A DNA stretch of 64,000 nt from Rugalucina vietnamica. Its lineage: Eukaryota; Mollusca; Bivalvia; Lucinida; Lucinidae. Positions within the stretch are counted from its first letter, which is position 1; each line of letters opens with the position of its first letter. The position numbers were made by a program, and so were the translations under genes. This document shows, one piece after another, positions 22,283 to 33,480 of the stretch. Location: positions 59,509,226 to 59,573,225 of the forward strand of contig OZ024871.1 of the NCBI GenBank assembly GCA_964017185.1, given 5' to 3'. Under the pieces are notes generated by a model. That model saw only the letters and a program-made list of their open reading frames with translations, made no database searches and was not told where the DNA came from.

Positions 22283-22427
22283 TAGTAAACGTAATCCGAA
22301 CAGTGCGATAATTCGCTTGAATGTTGTTGATAACCATGCTAGTTCTATTCTGCTGGATAAGAGCTTTTGGCCAAAGGGTGTAATTTGTAGGCCATGGAAA
22401 AATAGACAATCAAAACGCAGGGTTTAG
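22283..22427 (+). pseudogene. LINE family 1 ORF1, C-terminal end
   Basis: After the transposon the ORF1 frame resumes and reads NSAIIRLNVVDN and FWPKGVICRPW, matching NNVIIRINVEDD and FWPRGVRCRPW of the minus-strand copy. Its stop is at 22425-22427, about 60 residues earlier than in the other copy. Confidence 0.7.
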
Positions 22428-22599
22428 GTCTCAGCAGATATACATGCAAGGTAGATCCGATTTTGACGAGTATACCTCGGAAGAACGTCTATAAGAAATC
22501 TTATTTATACGAAGTACATAGCTACAGTACCTTAATCTTTTCTTAACCTAATAATATGGGTTATCTAAGAAGTGAACAGAATTTAAGTTTCCTTACGGC

Positions 22600-22760
22600 A
22601 TAATGTCTAGTTGTTCTTACTTATGTGATATTTTAAACAAATGGTCGATCGACATATGCGGCGTCTCTGAACACTGGTTGTACGAAAAAGATCTGTACTT
22701 CCTTGACTGTATTGATAAGATGTACAGAAGTCACGCTGTTTGCGATAGTGGTCTTAATGA
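22600..22760 (+). pseudogene. LINE family 1 ORF2, start of endonuclease domain
   Basis: Encodes YLCDILNKWSIDICGVSEHW and LYEKDLYFLDCIDKMYRSHA, clearly the same protein as the endonuclease start at 14531-15010 (QIDICGISEHWLYEKDLMFL). It is cut off at 22760 by the 116-bp repeat and array. Confidence 0.75.
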
Positions 22761-23981
22761 ACCGGCGTCAAGTTGGATGAAAATTTCATCCGGTGAAAAT
22801 TTCATCTAGCAGAAGAAAAAAAAAGTTGGATGAAAATTTCATCTGGACCTGTCCAGTAAAAGTGGTTCATGTCAAAACAACTCCTGCTCCCGTACTAGCT
22901 CTTGTTTAGGCAAGCAGCTTATACTGCAATATAGATACATGTTGTATGAAGGTTTGTGGTAAGTCTCAGTAGTCAGGGCGCCAAAAGTCAGAGGGGGGGG
23001 GGTCAAAAATGCTTCTTTCCATATTTCTCGAGATTCTGTTCCGAATCCAGCTCTTGTGCCAGCAAGCCGCTTATACTGCGATATAGATAAATGTTCTATG
23101 AAGGTTTGTGGCAAGTTTCATCAGGATTGAAAGAGGATCCGAAGGGTAGTCAGGGCGCCAAAAGTCAGAGGGGGTGTCTAAAATGCGGTTTTTTATATTC
23201 CTCGGTCTACTGCTCCCAAACCAGCTCTTGTGCCAGCAAGCCGCTTATGCTTGAATATAGATATATGTCCTATGAAGTTTTTTGTCAAGTCTCATCAGGA
23301 TTGAAAGAGGATGAGATGGGTAGCCAGGGCACCAAATGTCATGGGGGGGTGTCAAAAAATTCCATTTTCGACAGTTTTTGGTCTACTGCTCCCAAACTAG
23401 CTCTTGTGCCAGGAAGCCGCTAGTACAACGACATAGATGCATAGTATATACAAGTATGTGGCAAGTCTCATCAGGATTGAAAGAGGATGAGATGGGTAGC
23501 CAGGGACCCCAATGTCATGGGGGGTGACAAAAATTCCATTAACTAGCTCTTGTGCCAGGAAGCCGCTAGTACTACGACATAGATGTATAGTATATACAAG
23601 TATGTGGCAAGTCTCATCAGGATTGAAAGAGGATGAGATGGGTAGCCAGGGCCCCCAATGTCATGGGGGGTGTCAAAAATTCCATTTTCGATAGTTTTCC
23701 GTCTCCTGCTCCCAAACTAGCTCTTGTGCCAGGAAGCCGCTAGTACTACGACATAGATGTATAGTATATACAAGTATGTGGCAAGTCTCATTAGGATTGA
23801 AAGAGGATGAGATGGGTAGCCAGGGCCCCCAATGTCATGGGGGGTGTCAAAAATTCCATTTTCGAACCGGCGTCAAGTTGGATGAAAATTTCATCCGGTG
23901 AAAATTTCATCTAGCAGAAGAAAAAAAAAGTTGGATGAAAATTTCATCTGGACCTGCCCAGTAAAAGTGGTTCATGTCAAA
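22761..23981 (+). mobile_element. Tandem array framed by 116-bp direct repeats
   Basis: A 116-bp sequence starting ACCGGCGTCAAGTTGG occurs at 22761-22876 and again at 23866-23981, differing at about one position. It contains the near-palindrome GGATGAAAATTTCATCC twice. Between the copies are about five ~174-bp monomers marked by GGCAAGTCTCATCAGGATTG and AGCTCTTGTGCCAG. A third copy of the 116-bp leader at 59739-59854 opens a much longer array of the same monomer. The block sits in LINE family 1 copy 2 and replaces most of ORF2. The leader could be a terminal direct repeat of a small element or the mark of unequal exchange; no target duplication is evident. Confidence 0.7.
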
Positions 23982-24147
23982 TATATCCAGTCTGGTTATT
24001 TCATGGAATCGTCTCGTGAAAACGAAATTTAATATAAATGTTGAGAATCAATGGTGTAAAAAAAATTCGAATGATGCTTCATTACAGCCATTTTTACAGA
24101 TACATAGAAAGTATGAGCCTTGTGTCTTCTGGACTTTTTGTAAGAAA
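23982..24147 (+). pseudogene. LINE family 1 ORF2 C-terminal fragment, part 1
   Basis: Frame from 23974 reads NVENQWCKKNSNDASLQPFL and QIHRKYEPC, matching QCRNELLLKANDSASLTRFL and KIHDSPEPY of the minus-strand ORF2 C-terminus. Its continuation is displaced to 24442 by the foldback insertion. Confidence 0.65.
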
Positions 24148-24441
24148 AACTATTTATCATATGACGTCGATGTTTTCCAGTGGATAACGTCATGTCATAA
24201 AAATCGTATGACCACACGTGTAATAACACTTTTGCGGGAATACGTAACGTCATTGACGACGTCGGTAACAACAATGTAAATTTTCATTGAAAATATGTCC
24301 ACATCGGAGGCGATGAAATCCTATTTTAAAAGTCATATGATAAAACGAATCTTACACTCGTGGTCATTTCATACGAAATTTATTAAACTCGCCGAAGGCT
24401 CGTTTAATAAATTTCATATGAAATGACCACGAGTGTAAGAT
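24148..24441. mobile_element. Foldback/TIR element with CRE-like motifs, in LINE copy 2
   Basis: Inverted pair TTTATCATATGAC (24153-24165) and GTCATATGATAAA (24332-24344), followed at once by a 93-bp palindrome: arms 24349-24388 and 24402-24441 match at 39 of 40 positions around the apex CGCCGAAGGCTCG. Between the short inverted pair lie ACGTCA-type motifs (TGACGTCG, AACGTCATG, AACGTCATTGACGACGTC). Layout and end sequence resemble the element at 4074-4830. LINE ORF2 homology stops before it and resumes after it, so it is an insertion. Confidence 0.7.
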
Positions 24442-24661
24442 CCTCTATAAGTATAAAAAGTACTGCCAGGCAACTGTGAAAATGTTAAGTCCTCTATTTT
24501 TTCATAGCCAGAGTACATTATATTGTAAAACATGTGGTCAGAATTATAACTGTTCCCCTTCAGAACATTTAATTTTATATTGTAATAAAAATGAAAATAT
24601 TCGTATGAAACTATGGGAAACTTTAATAGTGAGATTCGGTAATACTTTTTATTTCCCTTAG
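24442..24661 (+). pseudogene. LINE family 1 ORF2 C-terminal fragment, part 2
   Basis: Reads YKYKKYCQATVKMLSPLFF then CKTCGQNYNCSPSEHLILYC, aligning with the Cys-Cys-His-Cys knuckle and the RTRLWQGLIYRFGVNF end of the minus-strand copy. The stop is at 24659-24661. The 3' UTR follows to 25252 and is T/G-rich with repeated TGTTTGTACTG around 25140-25215. Confidence 0.7.
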
Positions 24662-25252
24662 TCCTTTTGATCAAATAGTTGCTGTCGACCTTTGACGGTG
24701 TTATCGTCGACGAGAAAGACAATCAAATTCTAATGAGAGTCATTATCTTTACTTTGTATAGAATGCTATAAACTGACTTAAGATTCCCCATATTTCGTGT
24801 TTGTGATGTGCATATGTTTGTGTTTCGTTTCGGCAAATTTTGCTTATCATTTATACTCGTAATTATAATGCAACCGTTCCTCTTGTGCATGTCCTTAAGA
24901 AATTCTTTCAACATCAGCAAGAAAATCACTAGGGATTATGTCACATGTATACGGGTAAAAATTCATTACTTCTGATAATGAATATAGATATTGAAGCATG
25001 CTAATAAATTTGAGGCATGTTGTATATGTAATATTCTCTTTTCTTTTTCCTTTTTTTCCTTGCTTAATTTATATGTGTTTTGGTATTTTCATCTGTTTTT
25101 GTCATTCTGTACTTGTAGTATGTTAAATTTTGTATTTGTACTGTTTGTTTATGCTCTGTTTGTACTGTTTGTTTGTACTGTACTGTTTGTACTGTTTGCT
25201 TTGTACTGTTTGTTTATATTGGAGGAAATAAAAGTATCTATCTATCTATCTG

Positions 25253-25984
25253 TCTTATACGTTATTGACTGCGATAGAAAATTGAGGGTAACTCTTGTAC
25301 ATTAATAATTCTAAGAATGGAGGTTACATAACAAAGACAAAAGGGCTATCGGTCTCTGACCGGTCTAGCTTACCTGTTTAAGACTTTTCATTTATTTTCT
25401 TCGGTCATTTTCTGAAATGCTTATCTGTTGTACCCACTTGGTAATGTCCTGTTGAAAGTCAGTGTAGGCGTCACAAAGCTAATTGCCGATCCTTCAAACC
25501 TATTTCGGCCTGGTGTGAGAGAGGCATATTCAGGAAAAACCTTTAAGATTTATTTAAGTTGATAATGGTGGGTTTTTAAACAAGTGACCTGTTGTGAGAG
25601 CCTGTATGTAGAATCTACACTTCCCATACAGTCGTATGATATTGTCATGAGCTTGTTCACTGCAAGTGCAAAACGGGCTATGGACGGGCGTGTTAATCAT
25701 TATTTCAAAAGTGTCAATGTATTTGCAATGAAATTAGAGCAAATTAGACAAATTAAGTCGACATGTCTATAGGTAACACGTTAAAACAATGGACTATACA
25801 TCCACAATGAAGCCTGGTATGGCAGTAAAATATTAGCAGCCAATCTCCCAGTACACATTGCTTTCCTTATTTCTTCACATACTTAGTTGTTCAATTTCTG
25901 ATATCACATAAGGTGACCCTAGTTGACTTATGTTAAATTTAGCAGAATGAGAGAAAACATTCGGGATTGACCAAGGCATACTAA
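25253..25984. other. Gap without recognised features
   Basis: No repeat partner elsewhere in the window. A ~60-codon frame at 25584-25772 (+) has no ATG at its start and no known similarity. No splice pair or domain seen. Confidence 0.3.
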
Positions 25985-26475
25985 AACGTATGCTTCTGCA
26001 CCATAACTTTAGTAATAGCCTTGAATTCTTCCGTGTTCTTAGATGCGACCATAGAAGAAGTGCCTAGGTAGAAAGAATTCTTCAAAGTAGCACTATATGT
26101 CATGTATCCTGTGTACTTTGAACCATGAGATGCTCTGGTATATTTTCATCTCAGTGCCGGGTCAGATACATGTATTTATCTTTGTCAAGAGACACTGTAC
26201 CGTGCTGAATCTAGTAGAAAAAAGTTAAAGAAGACTTCAGCCTGCGGTCCCCCAGGGATGGCCACCTAAGTTTGTCAAACATTTCGTCGACACTACTGGT
26301 GTTTCTCCATCTGGCTGCTGTCATCTGCACTTTCTTCACCTTTTCTGTCTCAGTTTCATTATGAGGATTCCAAATAGGAACTGCTAAATCAAGCTGGAGA
26401 CGAATCGATGTTTGGTATGCAGCTTCCTTCGTATGCCTAGGTGCCAGTGCCAAATTGGGCCCAATGTCTAAGGCC
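25985..26475 (-). pseudogene. Fragment of LINE family 2 ORF2 (RT C-terminal part)
   Basis: On the minus strand 26475 downward reads NLALAPRHTKEAAYQTSIRL, then ARWRNTSSVDEMFDKLRWPS and SLTFFY, closely matching residues ~615-700 of the intact ORF at 51670-53973. Homology continues past the stop at 26211 in broken frames to about 25985, where the 3' noncoding text (GCATACGTTTTAGTATGCC) also matches the intact copy. It is 5'-truncated and degenerate. Confidence 0.75.
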
Positions 26476-26835
26476 TCGTTTCCACAGACAATTTTTCTTT
26501 GACAAGGTTTGTCGCAGAAAAATATGCTCGTGTCAACACAATTCTGTGGCGAAGTTTCATTGTCAAAAATCTGTGACAAAGGTGAACGAACCAAGCAATA
26601 AGTAATCTTTGCTGTGTGTGAACGCAAACTCATTGTCAAATTTTTGTGACACATGATCTTCGTTTAGTTTTTCTCGAGAACATACGATACTAACCGGAAG
26701 TAAGACGTTTGGCACATTCGTAGTGGTCACAATTTACAATTTTACTCACACGCGATCCGTTTCATATTAAAAAAAAAAAGAAAATCCGATATTATCAGAT
26801 TATTTAGGTATTTAAGCGATATTTTGAGAAATGAT
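26476..26835. other. Gap without recognised features
   Basis: Sequence upstream (minus sense) of the LINE fragment. The frame stays open to 26654 but the encoded text is not LINE-like. No duplicate in the window. Confidence 0.25.
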
Positions 26836-27440
26836 AGAAAATAAAGAAATAAAAGTCCGCCATCTTGGATTTAAACGGAAGTTGCATTAGTTTGAAACAA
26901 AATGTAATTGGTTTGTCTTATGATGTGAGTTTTAAATTATTTATGCAGATCATTGTATTGACTTTTAACCCAAAATCCTGAGATTTGTTCCAGCCTGTTG
27001 TCTTAAAGAATGAAATTCATGACCAAATCGAATCGGAAGTGAGAAATTTGGCGCATGCGTATCGGAAAAACCTTTCAGATGTACTCACATACTTTTATTT
27101 TCATATATAAGACAAAAATTGCCTGATATTGTTTGATTTAGATGAGCGAGATCGTGAAATTGGCCAAAATAAAGAAATTGGTCCGCCATCTTGGATTTAA
27201 CCGGAAGTTGAATTATGTTGAAACAAAAAAAAAAAACACTTGGTTTTTATTTTTACATAATGTTTGGTTTATTTATGATGAAAATCGTGTTGATTCTGAA
27301 GATTTTCTACAAAAGATACCGAGATATTTCCTAGCCTGTATGCTAAAAATGAAATTGATGACCAAATCCGCCATCTTGAATCAAACCGGAAGTAGAATTT
27401 TTTTCAGAATGTCTCCATATCTAAAATCGCTTGTATCGAT
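26836..27440. repeat. Degenerate tandem repeat carrying CCGCCATCTTGG plus CGGAAGT motifs, x3
   Basis: Three blocks at ~26865, 27182 and 27367 share CCGCCATCTTG(G/A)AT and, 10-12 nt later, (A/C)CGGAAGT. Spacing is irregular (about 315 and 185 bp), so this is an old array. CCATCTT resembles the YY1 core and CCGGAAGT the ETS core; function is not implied. A run of 29 T follows at 27442-27470. Confidence 0.5.
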
Positions 27441-27441
27441 G

Positions 27442-27470
27442 TTTTTTTTTTTTTTTTTTTTTTTTTTTTT
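27442..27470. repeat. Poly-T tract, 29 nt
   Basis: Uninterrupted T run directly after the tandem repeat. It could be a retroposon tail in minus orientation or a simple-sequence expansion; its exact length may be affected by sequencing. Confidence 0.9.
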
Positions 27471-28809
27471 CGATTTGTACCAAGTTACATGCTTGTACCA
27501 TAAATAGCAGCTTTTTTGACAAATCGGCTGGACTATACTTTTAATGTTAGAAAACATAAAGGACAGGAAAAAATGCCTTTGGATTATCCTTTGTACACAG
27601 GTTTGTTGTTTTGACAATTTTTACATAAAATTGATTTGTCTCGTTACTGGTAAAATCATGCTGAAAGGCACATAAGCGAAAATCTTTTTATTATCATTGT
27701 TCCCTTTTCAATTCATGCAAATTTGCTGCTTCCCAGATTGTAGCCTTTCTACACGTTACACTTGCATATTAAACATCACTAGATTGTAATCTGTAAGCTG
27801 AAAGTGTCTTCATCAAGGTCAGTATTACAGACATAACAGAGGTAGGTATAGAAGCCACTCTTCCACTAGCTGCCACACTTTCCATGTGATTTTCTTTATC
27901 ACATCTAGAACTGGGCAGAACTCTGAGCAGTTTCATTTTTTTTTTGTCTGGAAACAATCTAACCCCGTCTTTTCGAAGAAATGCGGAGGGACATCGTTTT
28001 TTTGCTTTCAGTCCTTCTGTTCATCCTTCTGTCCGATTCTTTTGAAACTTTACAGATGTCCTGACCATCCTTTGAAGATATGCATGTGGTTTGGATATAA
28101 TCCTCAGTTTAATTTTTATTACTTTTTCGCAATTTCAACTTGGTCGTTTTTGGGCGTTTATACTGAGAAAGTAAATAAATATTTGTATTTGTGTAACTAA
28201 ACAATAACATAAATTCTATGAATATGCTTGTTAAAATTTTCTTTTTTCTTGAAATTATGATCTTTCACACTGGTAAGATTGTATACAAACATACAATGTT
28301 ATTGTTTATATCATTCGGAACTCCTCGCCTAATAAAATTCAATGAACTCTGATTGGACGAGGCAGTTCCGATTGTGTTTATATTTGCTATGCGCATGTGC
28401 GCAGATCCAGAGGGACCAAGACCACAATTATTTTTACTTTATAGTTTAATCATTTGTTTTGCCTCCTACCTTCTTAACTGACATTGCTGGCTTTGTTCTG
28501 AAGCTTTTCTCCAAGTCTACACTGTATGCCAGTACTTTTAATCAAGATTAAAATATGGGTTGACCGGCTCGTTTGGGAGGTATCAGCCAATTTCTATACA
28601 TACCGGTGTGTTCGTCAATTATCCGCCTGCCTAGGAGCAACCGCATAAGGGGTGGTTCAGTTGGCAGTTAAGATATTGAGTATACTTGATCAATTTTAAA
28701 CTTATTCAAAAGAAGGCTTACGGAAATTAATGATTTATGATTCTGTTCGCTTGACAACCGTTGACTGTTTATTTTACCTCCATTGCAGTCCTTTGATTTC
28801 AATCAATTC
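27471..28809. other. Gap without recognised genes; one small inverted repeat
   Basis: AT-rich. TCGGAACTCCTCG near 28315 is inverted imperfectly as CGAGGCAGTTCCGA near 28360, enclosing about 30 nt, possibly a small MITE. No conserved frame was seen on either strand. Confidence 0.3.
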
Positions 28810-28836
28810 AAATAAATAAATAAATAAATAAATAAA

Positions 28837-30108
28837 AGCGCTGCAGGCATGCATGATACCCCGCCACGCAAATTTAATTTAGCAAAAATGTTTGTCAATA
28901 AATTCTCAAGATAAAGAGCAGAACAAAATTTTGTCATAAATGAAGGACCATAACTCTGTATACTTTGATAAAATTTACCCATCTTCAATCCCAAACTACT
29001 ACTTCCTGATTTGAACTGTATACAAAGTTTGAAGAAAATTGGTTGATAAATGCACAAAACAGAGGCAGGAAATGAAATTTTAATGTAAATCATGGGCCAT
29101 AACTCTGTACTTATTTAACGTAATTTATTCATTTTCAATCCCAAACCACTCCTTCCTGATATGAACTCCTATACAAAGTTTGAAGAAAATCGGTCAATAA
29201 ATGCTCAAGACAGAGTCCGGAAACAAAATTTTAACGTAAATCAAGGGCCATAACTCTGTACTTATTTGACAAAATTTAACCATCTTCAATCCCAAATCAC
29301 TCCTTCCTGGTATGAACTCCTATACAAAGTTTGAAGAAAATCGGTCAATAAATGCTCAAGATAGAGCCAGGAAAAAAAATTTTAACGTAAATCAAGGGCC
29401 ATAACTCTGTACATATTTGACGAAATTTACCCATCTTCAATCCCAGACCACTCCTTCCTTGTATGAACTCCTATACAAAGTTTGAAGAAAATCGGTCAAT
29501 AAATGCTCAAGATAGAGCCCGGAAACAAAATTTTAACGTAAATCAAGGGCCATAACTCTGTACTTATTTGACGAAATTTACCCATCTTCAATCCCAGACC
29601 ACTCCTTCATGGTATGAACTCCTATACAAAGTTTGAAGAAAATCGGTCAATAAATACTCAAGAAAGAGCCCGGAAACGAAATTTTAACGTAAATCAAGGG
29701 CGATAACTCTGTACTTATTTGACGAAATTTACCCATCTTCAATCCCAGACCACTCCTTCATGGTATGAACTCCTATACAAAGTTTGAAGAAAATCGGTCG
29801 ATAAATGCTCAAGATAGAGCCCGGAAACGAAATTTTAACGTAAATCAAGGGCCATAACTCTGTACTTATTTGACAAAATTTACCCATCTTCAATCCCAAA
29901 CCACTCCTTCCTGATATAAACTCCTATACAAAGTTTGAAGAAAATCGGTCTTTAACTGCTCAAGATAGAGCCCGGAAACGAAACGCTGACGGACGGACGG
30001 ACAGACAGACGGACAGACGGACGGACAGACAGACGGACGGACACTCGAACGCAAATTTTTTTGGAGGGTATAACATAATACCCCGCATTTTTTTAAGTGG
30101 CGGGGTAT
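28837..30108 (+). mobile_element. Pearl/HINE-like element, family C
   Basis: TACCCCGCCAC near the left end (28857) is inverted as GTGGCGGGGTA at the right end (30098-30107). The interior is seven tandem 151-bp cores (landmark CCATAACTCTGTAC at 28948, 29097, 29248, 29399, 29550, 29701 as CGATAACTC, and 29852). These are followed by an ACGG/ACAG microsatellite (~29986-30045) and a 3' hairpin (ATACCCCGC...GCGGGGTAT, 30078-30108). It lies between two (AAAT)n tracts (28810-28836 and 30109-30135), so it probably inserted into such a tract. Same architecture as families A and B but unrelated in sequence. No coding capacity. The exact left end is uncertain by ~20 bp. Confidence 0.75.
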
Positions 30109-30135
30109 AATAAATAAATAAATAAATAAATAAAT

Positions 30136-31002
30136 ATTGGTTTATGTTTTGAAAACAATATCCTAAATTTTAGGGTATATAGACATTTACATATAGACAT
30201 AGAGGAGAAATAATACTTGAAAAAATAAAATAAGACAAACTTAAAATAACGCAAACTTTTTTTTATCAAAACCATTTCATTATACTGCTGATACAGCAAA
30301 TACAGGTAAGTGGTATCATCAAACACTAGCAAAAGTGAACTACAGGTACAGGTATGGATATTGAGGTGCCAGAACTTGCAGTGCACTTGAAATGAACATC
30401 AGGTGCAACTCATGGCTCAGCTCAAGCTCACGCGTAGTGCACATGGCGAGCACATGATCTGCACAAGGGTGTATACATTAGTTCAGACTTCACTGTACCT
30501 GAAATTACCAGATATCTCCACTAATTTAACATTTCCTGAAAGCTTAGACAACAATCTAACCAAACTGATATCAAAAGCAGCAATTCAACATGATTTGTCA
30601 ACTTTACACCCCAATAAATAGGGGAACTATTTTGTGTGTAAGTATATCCGTATCGAGCTCTACCATTCAAGGGAAGTAATTGTGTCCTGATTCCAGAGAT
30701 AACTCAGATTACATAGATATCATTGTCTCCCCTTCTGGTGGGCAGAAAGTGCCGATCTCCGTATAAACACATTATGATATATGTTCAATTTGTTGCTTTA
30801 TTTTATAGAAATATCAAATAAAAACTTTGTTTAAAGACAATGTCTAAATAAATTAACATCTTAAAATATAATTTCCAGCCATTTTTTTTTCTTTTATATT
30901 AAATATTTATGTTGTTTTAGGGGTCAGATATGCGGAAATATTGCCAATAAATGAGGTATTTTAATTCAATAAAATCTATTAAAAAATCAATGGAAATCTT
31001 AT
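30136..31002. other. Gap with an unassigned open frame
   Basis: Frame 30403-30621 (+) ends in LPDISTNLTFPESLDNNLTK and LISKAAIQHDLSTLHPNK with a stop at 30619. The composition is protein-like, but I recognise no family and see no clear splice acceptor. Otherwise AT-rich, with no repeat partners. Confidence 0.25.
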
Positions 31003-31280
31003 AATTCAATTCAATTCAATTCTTTATTATTCTTATAAAAAGACTACTACTTCGTCAAATATGGATAAGATAAGTAAATCAACAATTATCAAAACTATAT
31101 ACAATTGAAAAACTGAGAATTTGCATACGCCACTATGGCGATATTGATGTTTTGCCACCCACCGGACTGACATTCGATACCGGAAAATAGTATCATTGTC
31201 TGATGACGTAAGCTGTGTACTTGTCTGTAGAAACTCACATAAGTCTTGAAAGATCCAGAAATAATATTATCAGTCACATA
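31003..31280 (-). mobile_element. Possible LINE 3' end with (GAATT)n tail
   Basis: On the minus strand a ~60-codon frame (to 31095) is followed by AATAATAAAG and four GAATT-type units ending at ~31003. This is the form of a LINE tail, but the encoded text is not diagnostic. Confidence 0.3.
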
Positions 31281-31379
31281 TTACTACAAGTTTGTGTGTG
31301 TATCTACACAATCTGACCAGTTGCGAAAAAGTAATAAAAATTAAACTGAGCCCTGTGGCCTTTTTTCTACATTCGTTTC

Positions 31380-33480
31380 AACTAGCATGTACAGTGCGGT
31401 AGTCTACCACACCGTCTCCAGTAGAGATATACAGCGCCATACTCTACCACAACGTCCCCAGTAGAGATCTACAGCGACATACCCTACCACAACGTCCCCA
31501 GTAGGGATATACACCACCATACCTTACCCTACCGTCGACCCATTCCCTACCACATCGTCACAATAGAGATCTTCAGCACCATACTCTAACACTCCGTCCA
31601 CAGTATAGATCTACAGCGCCATGCCGTACCACACCGTCCCCAGTAGAGATCTACAGTACCATACTCTACAATTTCGTCCCCAGTAGAGATCTACAGTGCG
31701 GTAGTCTACCACACCGTCAGCGCCATATCCTAAGTAAACGTCCCCTGTAGAGATCTACAACGCCATACCAGTAGTAATACCGTCACCAGTAGAGATCTAC
31801 AGAGCCATAGTCTACCACAACGTCTCAGTAGAGATATACAGCGCCATAATCTACCACATTGTCTGACTAGATATTTACAAAGCCATACACTACAACAGCG
31901 TTTCCCAGTAGAGATCTACAGATCTCTTCAGCATCGTCCACAGAAGAGATATACAGATCCGTACCCTACAGCACCATTCACAGGGCCATTCTCTACAACA
32001 CCGTCCATGTAGAGATCTACAGCGACAACACCGTCCATGTAGAGATCTACAGCGACATACCCTACCACACCGTCCCCAATAGAGATCTATAGCGATATAC
32101 CCTACCACACCGTCCCCAGTAGAGATCTACAACCATACCGTCTCCAGTAGAATGACATACTCTACCACAACGCCCCCAGCAGAGATATACAGTGCCAAAC
32201 TCTACCACAAGGTCCCCAGTAGAGATCTACAGCGCCATACTCTATCACAACGTCCCTAGTAGAGATCTAAAGCGCCATATTGTACCACACTGTCTCAGTA
32301 GAGCTCTACAGTTTGTAAGTTTACCAAACCGTCCACAGTCCACCGTCTACAGCGCCGAACTCTACCACAAATAGTCCCAGTAGAGATCGATCTACAGCGT
32401 TATACTCTACCACACCGTCCCCAGTAGAGATCTACAGCGCCATAGTCTACCACACCGTCCCAAAAATCTACAGCATATAACCTACCACACCGCCCCAGTA
32501 GAGATCTAAAGGGCCTTTCTCTACAACGCCGTCCATGTAGAGATCTACAGCGACATACCCTACCACACCGTCCCCAATAGAGATTTATAGCGATATACCC
32601 TACCACACCGTCCACACCGTCCCCAGTAGAGATATACAGCGCCATACTCTACCACACCGTCCCCATTGGAGATCTACAGTCTACCACACCGTCTCCAGTA
32701 GAAGGCTACAGCGCCATACTACTATACAACATCCCCATACTATTACTGATCCCTACCTACAGGGGACGTTGCGGTAGAGTATGTCACTGTAGGACCCTCC
32801 TGAGTACGTTGTTGTAGATTATGGTACTGTAGATCCCTTCTGATGCGATAGAGATCTACAGAGCCAAAATCTACCACTTCGTCTCTAGTAGAGATCTACA
32901 GCGCCATACTCTACCACATTGTCTGACTAGATATCTACAACGCCATACAGTACCACAACACCCCCAGTAGAGATCTACCGCGCTAGGTTGTGGTATAGTA
33001 TTGCACTATACGTTTCTACAAGGACCGACTTTGCAGAGTATGACACTGAAGATCACTACTGGGGACCAAGAGGTAAATTATGTCGCTTTATCCCTACTCG
33101 ATACCGTGTGGTGATTTTTGGCACTGTTGTGGTATAGTATATAGCTGTAGGATATAGTATATCGCTGTAGTATATCGCTGTAGGATAACTACAGGGACGT
33201 TGCGGTATAGTATATCGATGTAGGACTCTACTGGGTACGTTGTTGTTGTACTGTAGATCCCTTCTTGTGCGATCGAGTAGAACCCTACTGGGGGCGCAGT
33301 GATGAGTATTGCACTGTAGATCCTTAGTGGGGAATTTGTTATATAATATGTAACTGAAGATCACTACTGGACGTTCTGGTAGTGTATGGCGCTATAGGTC
33401 TCCACTGGGACGATGTGGTAGAGTATGACACTGAAGATCCCTTCTAGGACATTGTGTGGTAACTACAGTGGAGGTAGAAC
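31380..33480. repeat. Minisatellite of ~40-48-bp units with orientation switches
   Basis: Forward units carry CCCCAGTAGAGATCTACAGC, GCCATACTCTACCACA and CGTC from ~31380 to ~32750. At 32755-32850 the units are inverted (GACGTTGCGGTAGAGTATG), forward again at 32850-32985, then inverted to ~33480 with higher divergence. Many units hold AGATCT inside a near-palindromic GTAGAGATCTAC. Open frames over it (Arg/Cys- or Ser/Thr-rich) are repeat artefacts. Confidence 0.85.

Larger units (their letters stand above)
18490..25252 (+). mobile_element. LINE family 1, copy 2: fragmented and multiply interrupted
   Basis: Pieces in LINE order on the plus strand: ORF1 fragment 18498-18953; ORF1 end 22283-22427; ORF2 endonuclease start ~22600-22760; ORF2 C-terminus 23982-24147 and 24442-24661; 3' UTR to AATAAA at 25227-25232 and four TATC units at 25235-25250. 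The interruptions are a 3.3-kb inverted-repeat transposon (18954-22282), a 116-bp-repeat-framed tandem array (22761-23981) and a foldback element (24148-24441). Most of the endonuclease and all of the RT are missing at the array. The 5' end is truncated near 18490. Confidence 0.75.

Noticed and set aside
22761..23981. LTR retrotransposon with 116-bp LTRs
   Set aside because: The repeats lack clear TG...CA ends and no primer-binding site, polypurine tract or target duplication was seen; the interior is satellite. Kept as an open structural finding only.
31380..33480. Cys/Arg-rich or Ser-rich small proteins in several frames
   Set aside because: The frames follow the minisatellite unit and change with its orientation; no start or splice context.
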